A stretch of 64,000 nucleotides of DNA, taken from assembly GCF_016863295.1 (NCBI RefSeq), contig NZ_BOOP01000045.1, positions 28,691-92,690 of the forward strand. Direction: 5' to 3'. The notes under the pieces are model-generated. The model was given only the letters and a program-made list of their open reading frames with translations, made no database searches and was not told where the DNA came from. Numbering within the stretch: position 1 is the stretch's first letter; each line of letters begins with the position of its first letter. Shown here piece by piece: positions 25,557-34,110 of the stretch. The position numbers and the translations under genes were made by a program. The stretch is from Planotetraspora phitsanulokensis. GTDB taxonomy: Bacteria > Actinomycetota > Actinomycetes > Streptosporangiales > Streptosporangiaceae.

Positions 25557-26836
25557 TTAGCGGACCTCGACGGGGTAGGCGTGGAGCTGCCGCCCTGCGG
25601 GGGCGTGCCCGAGTCCGGCGCGTCCGAAGTGAAGCCCTTGAGCGTGGTGATCCCGGCCTGAAGGGTGTCGACCGGGATCCCGCTGTGGATCTGGTCCTGC
25701 TGGACGGCGGACAACGACGAAAGCTTCACGTGATCGGTGTAGGCGACCTTGTTCAGGGACAGCGGCCCCAGTTGCGCGTCGACGCCGCGGAAGACCACGA
25801 GCTCGCCTCCGCTGGCGCCGACGTAGAACTGGTCCTGGGTCCACTTGTAACCGAAGTAGCCGCCGGCCCCGAGCACGGCGGCCACGACCACGACCATGGC
25901 GGTCACCAGCGGCCAGGATCGGCGCTTCTTGGGCCGCCGGGCCGCCCCACGCGACTCGGCCAGCGGCTCCCCGTCGAGGTCGTCGTCCACGATCACGGGC
26001 TGCGGAGCGGTGACGACCGTGGCCCGGCCCGCCGGCGTGTCCGGCGGCACGCCGCGCACCCGCCCGGACCCGGCGGCACCGACGACCGCCGCCGTGAGCG
26101 GAGGCTGGGTCTCGTCCACCTCGACCACGTCGGCCAGCACACAGGTGATGTTGTCCGGCCCGCCGCCCCTGTTGGCCAGGTCGATGAGCTGGCGGACGGC
26201 CTCTTCCGGGTCGTCGACCGTGCTGAGCGTGTGGTGCAGGGTCTCCGCGCTGACCACGGTGGACAGGCCGTCGGAGCAGAGCAGGTACCGGTCGCCCACG
26301 AGGGCCTCCCGGTCCTGCAGGTCGGGGTCGACCTCGCCGCTGCCGTCCAGGGCGCGCAACAGGATGGACCGCTGGGGATGGTTGGCGGCCTCCTCCTGGG
26401 TGATGCGGCCGTCGTCGACCAGCGACTGCACGAGGGTGTGGTCGTGGGTGATCTGGTAGAGCTCGCCGTTTCGCAGCAGGTACGCGCGGGAGTCTCCCAC
26501 GTGGATCAGCGCGAACCGGGGCCCGTTCCAGAGCATCGCGGTGAGGGTGGTGCCCATGCCCTTGAGGCTCGGGTCCCGGGCCACCATCGCGTGGAGCTGA
26601 TGGTTGGCGTCCCGGACCGCCGCCTCGATTTCGGCGAGCAGGTCACCCCCGAATGCGTCCTTGTCGAGGGACGACATGGCGGCGATGGCGACCGAACTGG
26701 CCACCTCGCCGTGAGCATGCCCGCCCATGCCGTCGGCGACGGCGAGCAGGCGGCCGCTGGCGTACGCGGAGTCCTCGTTGCCTTCGCGGAGGAGGCCGAC
26801 GTCCGAGCGGGCGGCGTAGCGGAGTGCGATTGTCAT
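25553..26836 (-). CDS. pstP: PP2C-family protein phosphatase PstP
   Basis: A 427-residue metal-dependent Ser/Thr phosphatase that reverses PknB phosphorylation. The PP2C domain (1-235) shows RSDVGLLREGNEDSA, ADGMGGHAHGE, GDSRAYLLRNGEL and the acidic GGGPDNITCVLADV, all metal or phosphate ligands. A Pro/Arg-rich linker, one TM helix (ALVTAMVVVVAAVLGAGGYF type, near 315-335) and a short extracytoplasmic domain follow. Overlaps with fhaB and rodA are four bases each. The domain order equals that of mycobacterial PstP. Confidence 0.95.
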   Translation of the reverse strand: MTIALRYAARSDVGLLREGNEDSAYASGRLLAVADGMGGHAHGEVASSVAIAAMSSLDKDAFGGDLLAEIEAAVRDANHQLHAMVARDPSLKGMGTTLTAMLWNGPRFALIHVGDSRAYLLRNGELYQITHDHTLVQSLVDDGRITQEEAANHPQRSILLRALDGSGEVDPDLQDREALVGDRYLLCSDGLSTVVSAETLHHTLSTVDDPEEAVRQLIDLANRGGGPDNITCVLADVVEVDETQPPLTAAVVGAAGSGRVRGVPPDTPAGRATVVTAPQPVIVDDDLDGEPLAESRGAARRPKKRRSWPLVTAMVVVVAAVLGAGGYFGYKWTQDQFYVGASGGELVVFRGVDAQLGPLSLNKVAYTDHVKLSSLSAVQQDQIHSGIPVDTLQAGITTLKGFTSDAPDSGTPPQGGSSTPTPSRSAK

Positions 26837-27297
26837 TTGCGCAATTCGATGACGGTTTTGCCGATGCGGATCGGAACTCCGAGAGGCACCGGGGTCGGGC
26901 GGGTCACTTTAGAGCGTTCAAGGTACGTGCCGTTGGTCGAGCCGAGATCTTCCACGATCCACTGGCCGTCCTGGGGAAAGAGCCGGGCGTGCCGGCTCGA
27001 AGCGTAGTCATCGCTGAGAACCAGCGTGGCGTCGTTCGCTCGGCCGATGGTGATGGGAGTCTCCGTGAGGTTGATGATGGTCCCTTGCAGGGGGCCACCG
27101 GTGACGATCAGCTGGCGGGGATCCCCCTTCTTGGCTCGGGACGGGGGTTTGACCGCTTTGGCAGGCTTCCGTGCGGGTGCAGGCGCCGTACGGGGGCCGA
27201 ACAAGTCTGTCCGGATGACGCCGACCGCGGCAATCACGAAGAACCACAGCGCCGCCAGGAAGGCGAGCCGGATCAGCAGCAGCGTTAGCTCGGACAT
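26833..27297 (-). CDS. fhaB: FHA-domain protein FhaB (FipA-like)
   Basis: A 154-residue membrane-anchored phosphothreonine reader. Residues 6-28 form an N-terminal TM helix. A Pro/Lys linker follows, then an FHA domain at about 70-154 with IGRANDATLVL, SSRHARLFP and DLGSTNGTYL, the Ser/Arg/Asn phospho-peptide contacts. In mycobacteria FhaB binds phosphorylated partners of PknB and helps cell division. It is coupled to pstP by ATGA. Confidence 0.93.
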   Translation of the reverse strand: MSELTLLLIRLAFLAALWFFVIAAVGVIRTDLFGPRTAPAPARKPAKAVKPPSRAKKGDPRQLIVTGGPLQGTIINLTETPITIGRANDATLVLSDDYASSRHARLFPQDGQWIVEDLGSTNGTYLERSKVTRPTPVPLGVPIRIGKTVIELRK

Positions 27298-27314
27298 GGA
27301 CGGTTTGTCTACCT

Positions 27315-28055
27315 CTAATCGCGGCGGAACACCAGTGTCGTGCGGCCCAACGTCACCCTCGTCCCGTCCTGCATCTCGATCCTGCGGATCGGCTGGCCGT
27401 TGATGAAGGTGCCGTTCGTGGAACCCAGATCGACGAGGACGACCTGCTGCCCCTCGACTCGTAGCTCGGCATGATGCCGCGAGACGCCGGGATCCACCAA
27501 TCGAAGATCGCAGTCGGTGCCCCGGCCGAGCAGGGTGACGGGTGTGGTCAGTTCGTAGGACCGCTGGCCCTGAGGGTCGTCCTGGGTCGAGACCAGCAGC
27601 CGGGGGCGGCCGCCGAACGCACCGGGGCGGCCCGAGGGCAGGTCGCTCACCGGCTGGCGGATCTCGTCCTGCTCGACCGTCGCCCCCCGGATGACGCCCG
27701 AGCGGATCCGGAACAGCCCGACCGCGAGGTCGTCGGCCGTCTCGAACCGCATCCTGACCGGCCCCACGAACGAGTAGCCCTGCTCCGTGGCGTACTCCCG
27801 GGCGAGATTGGCCAGTTCGTGGCCGATGCTGTCGGCGTAGACCTCAAGCCGCTCGCTGTCGGTCGTCGAGAGCTCCACCACGAAGTCGTTCGGCACGAGG
27901 GTCCGGCCCTGGGCGACGATCGCCGCCCGTTCGTCCATCTCCCTCTGTACGGCGCTGGCAACCTCGACCGGCTGGAGGTCGGACTTGAAGGCCCGCGCAA
28001 AGGCACCTTCAACCAAGCCTTCGAGCCTGCGCTCGAAGCGCTGAAGGACTCCCAC
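27315..28055 (-). CDS. fhaA: DUF3662 and FHA-domain protein FhaA
   Basis: A 246-residue cytoplasmic protein. Residues 1-115 form the DUF3662 domain (MGVLQRFERRLEGLVEGAFA). A short Gly/Arg linker follows, shorter than the long disordered linker of mycobacterial FhaA. Residues 160-246 form an FHA domain with LGRGTDCDLRL, SRHHAEL and STNGTFING. FhaA binds the phosphorylated pseudokinase domain of MviN in mycobacteria to restrain wall synthesis. It is first in the operon and starts 18 bp upstream of fhaB. Confidence 0.93.
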   Translation of the reverse strand: MGVLQRFERRLEGLVEGAFARAFKSDLQPVEVASAVQREMDERAAIVAQGRTLVPNDFVVELSTTDSERLEVYADSIGHELANLAREYATEQGYSFVGPVRMRFETADDLAVGLFRIRSGVIRGATVEQDEIRQPVSDLPSGRPGAFGGRPRLLVSTQDDPQGQRSYELTTPVTLLGRGTDCDLRLVDPGVSRHHAELRVEGQQVVLVDLGSTNGTFINGQPIRRIEMQDGTRVTLGRTTLVFRRD

Positions 28056-28213
28056 CGGCTACCTCCCTTCCATTCTGTCTATGGTCGCGACCCGCTCCGG
28101 CGCTTCAGCGAGCTCCTTCGCTCCGTCGTCTAGAAGGATCGTATCCGGGTTCGGTAGCACCGGCGGTTGCGTGCTAACCTTTCCAGGCACCCAGCGATGG
28201 GAGCACCCGTAAG

Positions 28214-28296
28214 GGGCAAGTGGCGGAATGGCAGACGCGCACGGTTCAGGTCCGTGTGTCCGAAAGGACGTGGGGGTTCAACTCCCCCCTTGCCCA
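28214..28296 (+). tRNA. tRNA-Leu (anticodon CAG)
   Basis: The acceptor GGGCAAG (28214-28220) pairs with CTTGCCC (28289-28295). The anticodon stem CACGG/CCGTG carries the loop TTCAGGT, so the anticodon is CAG. The long variable arm TGTCCGAAAGGAC is typical of leucine tRNAs, and the T arm is GGGGGTTCAACTCCCCC. CCA is not encoded. A leucine tRNA here is the expected end marker of the fhaA block. Confidence 0.96.
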
Positions 28297-28309
28297 CAGC
28301 GTTAACGGT

Positions 28310-28354
28310 GGCCTCAGGCAGCGGGAAGCAAAGCTTCCACCCTGAGGCCTTTTT
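28310..28354 (+). terminator. Intrinsic terminator after tRNA-Leu
   Basis: GGCCTCAGG (28310-28318) pairs with CCTGAGGCC (28341-28349), followed by TTTTTCTTTT. An inner stem GGAAGC/GCTTCC sits in the loop, giving a branched terminator. Confidence 0.9.
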
Positions 28355-28598
28355 CTTTTCCTCATGCCCGGGCGTGTTCTCGCCCGACCCATGGTGGCGG
28401 GGTCGTCCTCGCCGTCTTGAGCGGGTCCGCCGGAAGCCCGGAGCGGACGGATCGGCATCCTGACCGATCATCATCTTCCTCCCCCCGGTCGTTCGGCCGA
28501 TGTGCGTTTCACGATTGTCCCGACCGGGCTTGCATCGCGCTTTCTGCCGGCTTGCGCCGCCCTTCGCCCGCTCGTGGAGCGGCTTAGATCACTTTTCC

Positions 28599-28622
28599 AT
28601 GTGTCTCATGATGTGAACACAT
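28599..28622. promoter_or_regulatory. Inverted repeat upstream of the MFS gene
   Basis: ATGTGT (28599-28604) and ACACAT (28617-28622) are inverted with a 12-nt spacer, 30 bp upstream of the MFS start. The 297-bp gap from the tRNA terminator to the gene contains nothing else I can name. The palindrome may be an operator; no regulator gene is adjacent. Confidence 0.35.
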
Positions 28623-28651
28623 TTGTCTTGCATTGAGAGATAAGACCTAGC

Positions 28652-29854
28652 ATGCCTGGCATGGGAAGACCGAATCGCTGGGCCATGTTGAGCCTCGGCA
28701 TGGCGGCGCAGGGCGCCGGATGCGTGTTCATGTACGGCCTGCCGTTCCTGCTCCCCGCCCTCGAGGCCGAACACGGGCTCACGCTCGCCGAGGCCGGGGC
28801 CGTCGTCGGCGCGCCCAGTGCGGGCATGCTCTTCACCCTCATCGCGTGGGGCTGGGTCGCCGACAGGTACGGCGAGAGGATCGCGATGACCAGTGGGCTC
28901 GCCCTGGCCACGGTCTTCCTGGGATCGGCGGCGTTCGCCGCCCATCCCGCCGTGCTCGCGGCCCTTCTGGGCCTGGCCGGCGCCGCCGGGGCCTCGGCGA
29001 ACGCCGCGAGCGGCCGGGTCGTCCTCGGCTGGTTCCCGAAGGAGCGGCGCGGGGTCGCGATGGGCTGGCGGCAGACCGCCCAGCCCCTCGGCGTCGCCCT
29101 CGCCGGAGTGATCGCCCCGCCGGCCCTCCATTACGGAGGCGTCCGGGGCGCCCTGCTGGCCATGACCGCGATCTGCCTCGTCACGACGTGCTGTGTGGGG
29201 CTGATGGTGGTGGATCCCCCACGCTCGGAGACGTCCGCGGGCGCGCGTTCCGCGTCGCCGTACACCGACCCGGCGCTGTGGCGGGTGCACGCGGCCAGCA
29301 TGCTGCTCGTCGTCCCTCAGTTCGCCACCGCCGCCTTCGCGCTGACCTACCTGGTGGCCGAGCGGCACTGGGCCCCCGCGACGGCCAGTCAGGTGATCGC
29401 GGCCGCGCAGCTCGCCGGCGCGGGCGGCAGGCTGCTGTGCGGCAGATGGTCGGACCTCGCCGGAAGCCGGGTCGGTCCCATGCGGCGGCTCGCTCTGGTC
29501 AACACCGCCGTCATGCTCGTGCTGGCTACGGCCGTCCAGGCCGGGAACGCCGCCGCCCCCGCACTACTGGTCGCGGCGCTGGTGATCTCGATGAGCGGCA
29601 ACGGCCTGGCCTTCACCGCCGTCTCCGAGCTCGCCGGCCCGGCCTGGGCGGGCCGGGCCATGGGAGCTCAGAACACGGGGCAGAACCTGATCGCCGCGGG
29701 CACGCCTCCGGTTCTCGGCGCCCTGATCACGCACGCCGGGTTCGGCACGGCCTTCGCCCTCGCCGGGGCGCTGGCGCTCGCCGCGTCGGCCGCGACGCCC
29801 GGCGTGCCGATGATCACGCGGCCAGCAGTTCGCCGACCAGTGTCGCCAGACTGA
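28652..29854 (+). CDS. Major facilitator superfamily transporter
   Basis: A 400-residue protein with about twelve hydrophobic helices in two halves. The loop between helices 2 and 3 has GWVADRYGER, the MFS signature. Substrate class cannot be told; the fold branch looks like the CynX/NreB-type exporters and oxalate/formate-like carriers. The start ATG follows an AT-rich leader without a clear ribosome site. The end overlaps the convergent CBS gene by 41 bp. Confidence 0.88.
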   Translation: MPGMGRPNRWAMLSLGMAAQGAGCVFMYGLPFLLPALEAEHGLTLAEAGAVVGAPSAGMLFTLIAWGWVADRYGERIAMTSGLALATVFLGSAAFAAHPAVLAALLGLAGAAGASANAASGRVVLGWFPKERRGVAMGWRQTAQPLGVALAGVIAPPALHYGGVRGALLAMTAICLVTTCCVGLMVVDPPRSETSAGARSASPYTDPALWRVHAASMLLVVPQFATAAFALTYLVAERHWAPATASQVIAAAQLAGAGGRLLCGRWSDLAGSRVGPMRRLALVNTAVMLVLATAVQAGNAAAPALLVAALVISMSGNGLAFTAVSELAGPAWAGRAMGAQNTGQNLIAAGTPPVLGALITHAGFGTAFALAGALALAASAATPGVPMITRPAVRRPVSPD

Positions 29855-30818
29855 TCATTCCGATCGCCTCGCCGTTCCTGTCGATCACCAGTCCCAGCTC
29901 CGCGTGGGCGTCCTGGAGCACGGTCACGGCGTCGGGCACCGTCGTCCCGTTCGGGAGCCGGGGAGCGGGGGTGGCGAGTTCGGCCAGCGGCCGTCCCGGC
30001 TGGACCAGGACGTCCCGGATGTGCAGGACCCCGACCACGTCCTGGGGCGAGACGACGAGCATGCGCAGATGCCCGCTGCGGGCCGCCGTCTCGCGCGCCT
30101 GGAAGTCGTCCGCGTCCACGGGCACCACGGGCGCCTCGTCGAGCGGCACCATCAGCCGCTCGATCGGCTGCGACTGGACCCGCAGGGCCCGGGTCAGCAG
30201 ATCGTGCTCGTCCCGGTCGAGCATGCCCATCCGGCCCGACTCGGCCACCAGCATGGCGAGCTGGTGCGGCGTGCGCGTCGTGGCCAGCTCGTCTCGCGGC
30301 CGGACGCCGAACAGCCGCAGCAGCCCGTTGGTCGCGCCGTTCAGCACGGCGAGCACGGGGCGGACGAGCCACGTGAAACCGCGGAACGGCAGCGCCAGGG
30401 CCATCGCGGCCCGCTCGGGGCGGGTCAGCGCCCACGACTTGGGCGCCATCTCCCCCACGACCATGTGGAGGAAGGTCACGAGGGCGAGCGCCACCACGTA
30501 GGCGACTGGGGTGCGCGCCGACTCGGGGAGGAGGACCAGCACCGGCTCCAGCACGTGCTCGATGGCGGGCTCCGCGACCATGCCGAGTCCCAGGGACGAC
30601 AGCGTGATGCCGAGCTGGGCGCCCGCGAGCATCAGCGGCAACTGCCGGCCGCCGCGGACGGCCCCGCGCGCGGCCACCTTGACCAGGCGGCCGCCGGACA
30701 GCGCGGCCTCCTCCAGGCGGTGCCGCTTCGAGGACACCAGGGCGAACTCGGTGGCCACGAAGAAACCGTTGGCGATCAGCAGGAGCACCCCGACCAGGAT
30801 CGCGCCGAACTCGCTCAC
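29814..30818 (-). CDS. CNNM/CBS-domain membrane protein (hemolysin family), short form
   Basis: A 334-residue protein. The CNNM/DUF21 membrane domain (1-170) opens MSEFGAILVGVLLLIANGFFV and contains FVATEFALVS and VVGEMAPKSWAL, the family motifs linked to Mg transport. A cytosolic CBS pair follows (about 205-334). The CorC_HlyC C-terminal domain of the upstream paralogue is absent, so this is a shortened member. It is coupled to the paralogue by a 4-bp overlap, suggesting a heteromer. A role in magnesium/cobalt export or resistance is family knowledge only. Confidence 0.9.
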   Translation of the reverse strand: MSEFGAILVGVLLLIANGFFVATEFALVSSKRHRLEEAALSGGRLVKVAARGAVRGGRQLPLMLAGAQLGITLSSLGLGMVAEPAIEHVLEPVLVLLPESARTPVAYVVALALVTFLHMVVGEMAPKSWALTRPERAAMALALPFRGFTWLVRPVLAVLNGATNGLLRLFGVRPRDELATTRTPHQLAMLVAESGRMGMLDRDEHDLLTRALRVQSQPIERLMVPLDEAPVVPVDADDFQARETAARSGHLRMLVVSPQDVVGVLHIRDVLVQPGRPLAELATPAPRLPNGTTVPDAVTVLQDAHAELGLVIDRNGEAIGMISLATLVGELLAA

Positions 30819-32260
30819 GCGGGCCTCCCCTGGAACAGGGCGGAGAAGAGCTCGGGCGCGTAGTAGACCTGGTTGTCGTGGTCGGCCGCGGGCTCCTCAT
30901 CGGTCCGCTCGCCGCCCGGCTCCTCGTCGTGGAGCGCGAGCCGCACCCACTCGGGGACGTGCCGGTGGACGCTCAGGACCTTGAGCCTGGCCCGGCGGAT
31001 GTCCGGCTCGTCGTCGCGGAACAGGTCGGCCTCCTGGGAGATGCCGGTGGTGACCTCGTCGCCAGGCTCGGCGATCCGGCCGAGGGAGGCCAGCACCAGG
31101 CCGGCGATCGTCTCGTAGTCCTCGCTCTCGGGCAGGGACACTCCGGTGGCGCGCTCGACCTCGTCGAGGCGGAGCGTGCCCGGCACGTCCCAGGTTCCGT
31201 CCCGGTGGCGTACGACTCCGAGCGGCTCGGGGTCGTTCTCGTCGATCAGTTCGCCGACGAGCTCCTCCGCGAGGTCCTCGATGGTCAGCACGCCGGCCAG
31301 CCCGCCGTACTCGTCGATCACGCACGCGAACGTGTCGCCCGACGCGGACATGCGCCGGAGCAGTTGCGGCAGCGGGAGCGTCGTGGGGACCAGCAGGGGC
31401 GGGCGGGTGAGGGCGCCGATGAGGCCGACGGAGGGAGACCCGGCCTCCAGGTACTCCCGCACGCCGGTGACGCCGACAACGTCGTCGGTGTCGGTTCCGA
31501 GCACGGGGTAGCGCGAGTGGCCCCGCTCGCGCAGGCTCTGGAGCAGGTCGGCGACCGGGCGGTCCGCACGCAGCGAGACCACGCGGGGGCGGGGGACCAT
31601 GACGTCCTCGGCCACGTGGTCGCCGAACTCGAGCGACCGCTTCAGGAGCTCGGCCAGCCGCGGCGGCACCTCGCCCGCCGAGGCGGAGTCGGCCACGATG
31701 CGGGACAGCTCGTCGGGCGTCGCACCGTGTTCGAGCTCCTCGACGGGCTCGATGCCCGCGAGGCGGACGAGCTTGGTCGCGGCCGCGTCGAACAGGTGGA
31801 TCACCGGGCCGGCGATCTTCAGATAGAGCAGCGTCGAGCGGGCCAGGAACTTCGCGACCACCTCGGGGCGGGCGATGCCCACGTTCTTGGGCGCGAGCTC
31901 ACCGAAGATCATCTGTATGATCGTCGCGATGGCGACACCGATGACCACGGCGAGGCCGGCCACCATCGTGCTCGGTACGCCCACGTCCTCCAGCGGCCCC
32001 CGGATGACGTCGGCGATCGCCGGTTGGGCGACGAAGCCCACGAGCAGGGTGGTGACGGTGATGCCCAGTTGCGCACCCGACAACATGAAGGACAGGCGAC
32101 CGGTGACCTCGAGGGCCCGGCGGGCGGCGGCGTCGCCACTCGCCGCCTGGTCACGGAGTGCGCCCCGGTCGGCCGCCACGAAGGCGAACTCCTGCGCGAC
32201 GAAGTAGCCGGTGGCGAAAGTCAGGATGAGAACGGCCAGTAGGCCTGCGGCGGCGCTCAT
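30815..32260 (-). CDS. CNNM/CBS/CorC-domain membrane protein (hemolysin family), full length
   Basis: A 481-residue protein with the full order: CNNM/DUF21 membrane domain (1-190, with FVAQEFAFVAADR and IFGELAPKNVGIA), a CBS pair (about 210-335) and a CorC_HlyC transporter-associated domain (about 350-435, DGTWDVPGTLRLDEVERATG). A charged C-terminal tail follows. It is the upstream partner of a shortened paralogue. CNNM/CorC proteins take part in divalent-cation efflux; the ion here is unknown. Confidence 0.92.
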   Translation of the reverse strand: MSAAAGLLAVLILTFATGYFVAQEFAFVAADRGALRDQAASGDAAARRALEVTGRLSFMLSGAQLGITVTTLLVGFVAQPAIADVIRGPLEDVGVPSTMVAGLAVVIGVAIATIIQMIFGELAPKNVGIARPEVVAKFLARSTLLYLKIAGPVIHLFDAAATKLVRLAGIEPVEELEHGATPDELSRIVADSASAGEVPPRLAELLKRSLEFGDHVAEDVMVPRPRVVSLRADRPVADLLQSLRERGHSRYPVLGTDTDDVVGVTGVREYLEAGSPSVGLIGALTRPPLLVPTTLPLPQLLRRMSASGDTFACVIDEYGGLAGVLTIEDLAEELVGELIDENDPEPLGVVRHRDGTWDVPGTLRLDEVERATGVSLPESEDYETIAGLVLASLGRIAEPGDEVTTGISQEADLFRDDEPDIRRARLKVLSVHRHVPEWVRLALHDEEPGGERTDEEPAADHDNQVYYAPELFSALFQGRPA

Positions 32261-32275
32261 GGCGCGCCGACCGAA

Positions 32276-32305
32276 TGATCATGCGATCCCGTGCACACGC
32301 ACGGG
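32276..32305. repeat. Palindrome and array-core-like motif upstream of the CNNM operon
   Basis: CCCGTGC (32288-32294) and GCACGGG (32299-32305) form a hairpin with a 4-nt loop. Just before it, TGATCATGC (32276-32284) equals the core of the 53-bp array at 46.6 kb. Both lie in the 290-bp gap between the divergent CNNM and LCP genes. A TAATAC box near 32360 may serve the LCP gene. Confidence 0.35.
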
Positions 32306-32551
32306 CAAGTACTCCACGGGTCCGAGCCGGACACGGTAATCCTTTCGAGCGGAGGTCTAATACCGTAACGGCTGCGTCGGCTCAGGTGTTTCCGGTGTCT
32401 CGTTAGTTGGCCGGTACGAGATGGTCTGGGTACCTTTCGCGGGAAAAGCTTGGTGAGCGATCTGCGTTCCCGCGAGGATGGAGACGTACCTTCAAGTCAG
32501 GGGCGGTCACCGCCCACATCGAGGTCAAGGCAGTTAAGGACGGGGATTCAC

Positions 32552-34024
32552 GTGGCCGAGGACGACGACGACGCCACTCGCGCGCATCGCCGCCCCGGGG
32601 GTGGCGGCTCACGACCGGCGGGACGGCCCGCAGACGATCCGTGGGCACGCGGAGGATCCCCACAAGATCCCCGATCGGCGGGACGGGACGATCCGTGGGC
32701 ACGTGGAGGATCCACACCGGATCCCCGGCCGCCGACGCGGCCCGTTGACGATCCGTGGCAGGCGGGGCCGTCCGCCCGCGACCCCTGGGCACGGCCGCCC
32801 GCGGACGACGCCTGGACCGCGCGTCAGCCCGCGGAGGACGCCTGGACGTCCGCCGGGCAGCCCGCCCACCCCGTCCCCGACGCCGCTCGCGGGGCCGCCT
32901 CGCACGCGGAGGGCGACGACCTGGGGAACACCACGCCTCGGGTCACCTCCAAGGTGTACGGCAAGCCGCGGTCGGGCCAGACGCCCGTCCGCCCGCTCGG
33001 CGGGCACCACGGCGGACCGCCCGGTGGCGACGGGCCGCCGGGATCGCCGAGTGGCGGTGGGGGCGTCAGACGTCCCCGGAACATCGGCAAGATCGTGCTC
33101 CGGTCCATCGCTGTTCTGCTGGTCGTCCTGATCGTCGCCACTGTGGGCGGATATTTCTGGATCGGCTCGAAGTTGCAGTCGGTCGAGGCGTTCACGGACT
33201 ACAGCGGCAGGCCGGCGGCCACCCCGGGAGAGGACTGGCTGCTCGTCGGCTCGGACAGCCGGGCGGGGTTGTCGGCGGAGCAGCGGAAGAAGCTCGCCAC
33301 GGGCAAGGCCGTGGGCAAGCGGACCGACACCATGATGTTGCTCCACATTCCGGACAGCGGCCGGCCGACGCTCGTCAGCCTGCCCCGCGACTCGTACGTG
33401 CCGATCGCCGGGCACGGCAACGACAAGCTGAACGCCGCCTACGCCTTCGGCGGTCCGAAGCTGCTGACCAGGACCGTGGAGCAGGTCACCGGGATCCGGA
33501 TCGACCACTACATGGAGATCGGCTTCGGCGGGTTCGTCGGCATCGTCGACGCGATCGGCGGCGTGAACATCTGCGTGAAGCAGAACATCAAGGACAAGAA
33601 GGCCGGGATCAACCTGAAGAAGGGTTGCCAGGACATGGACGGCGGGACCGCGCTCGGCTACGTCCGGACGCGCAAGACCGGCGCCATCCCCGACTTCGAC
33701 CGCACCCAGCGGCAGCGCCAGTTCTTCTCCGCGGTCGTGCAGAAGGCGGCCAGCCCTGGCACGCTGCTCAACCCGTTCTCGTCCGTTCCGCTGGCGTTGA
33801 GCGCGGCGGACTCCGTCGCCGTCGACCCGGACACGGGCCTGTTCAACCTGCTGTCGGTCGGCCTCGCGATGAAGGGCGGCCCCGTGACGACGGCCGTGCC
33901 CATCGGCTCGCTGCCCACGATCAACGGCGCGGCCGTGGTGAAGTGGGACACCGCCAAGGCCGTGCGGCTGTTCGACGCCCTCGCCGAGGACAAGCCCATC
34001 CCGAAGGACACCATCACCAAGTGA
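32552..34024 (+). CDS. LytR-CpsA-Psr (LCP) family cell-wall ligase
   Basis: A 490-residue membrane protein that in the family transfers glycopolymers (teichoic acid, arabinogalactan) from a lipid carrier to peptidoglycan. The cytoplasmic N-terminus (1-175) is disordered and has at least six Asp-Pro-Trp or Asp-Ala-Trp repeats (DDPWARGGS, DDPWQAG, DPWARPPADDAW). A TM helix follows (SIAVLLVVLIVATVGGYFW). The LCP domain starts DWLLVGSDSR, with RTDTMMLLHI, SLPRDSYVPI and ALGYVRTRKTG as the pyrophosphate/Mg pocket. The GTG start at 32552 after AAGGACGGGG is chosen over an earlier frame extension with no coding look. It is monocistronic. Confidence 0.9.
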   Translation: MAEDDDDATRAHRRPGGGGSRPAGRPADDPWARGGSPQDPRSAGRDDPWARGGSTPDPRPPTRPVDDPWQAGPSARDPWARPPADDAWTARQPAEDAWTSAGQPAHPVPDAARGAASHAEGDDLGNTTPRVTSKVYGKPRSGQTPVRPLGGHHGGPPGGDGPPGSPSGGGGVRRPRNIGKIVLRSIAVLLVVLIVATVGGYFWIGSKLQSVEAFTDYSGRPAATPGEDWLLVGSDSRAGLSAEQRKKLATGKAVGKRTDTMMLLHIPDSGRPTLVSLPRDSYVPIAGHGNDKLNAAYAFGGPKLLTRTVEQVTGIRIDHYMEIGFGGFVGIVDAIGGVNICVKQNIKDKKAGINLKKGCQDMDGGTALGYVRTRKTGAIPDFDRTQRQRQFFSAVVQKAASPGTLLNPFSSVPLALSAADSVAVDPDTGLFNLLSVGLAMKGGPVTTAVPIGSLPTINGAAVVKWDTAKAVRLFDALAEDKPIPKDTITK

Positions 34025-34036
34025 CGACGCACGCCG

Positions 34037-34080
34037 GGGCCGTTCCCTCTGGAACGGCCCTCGCGGCCACGCTCTTTTTT
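34037..34080 (+). terminator. Terminator after the LCP gene
   Basis: GGGCCGTTCC (34037-34046) and GGAACGGCCC (34051-34060) form a perfect 10-bp stem with a 4-nt loop. TTTTTT (34075-34080) follows 14 nt later. The gap between stem and T run is longer than usual. Confidence 0.65.
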
Positions 34081-34110
34081 CTTCACGTGAGAACGAACGG
34101 CCCGGTGATC

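Noticed and set aside
28130..28474. Minus-strand frame across the tRNA-Leu gene
   Set aside because: It is the antisense of the tRNA and its terminator.
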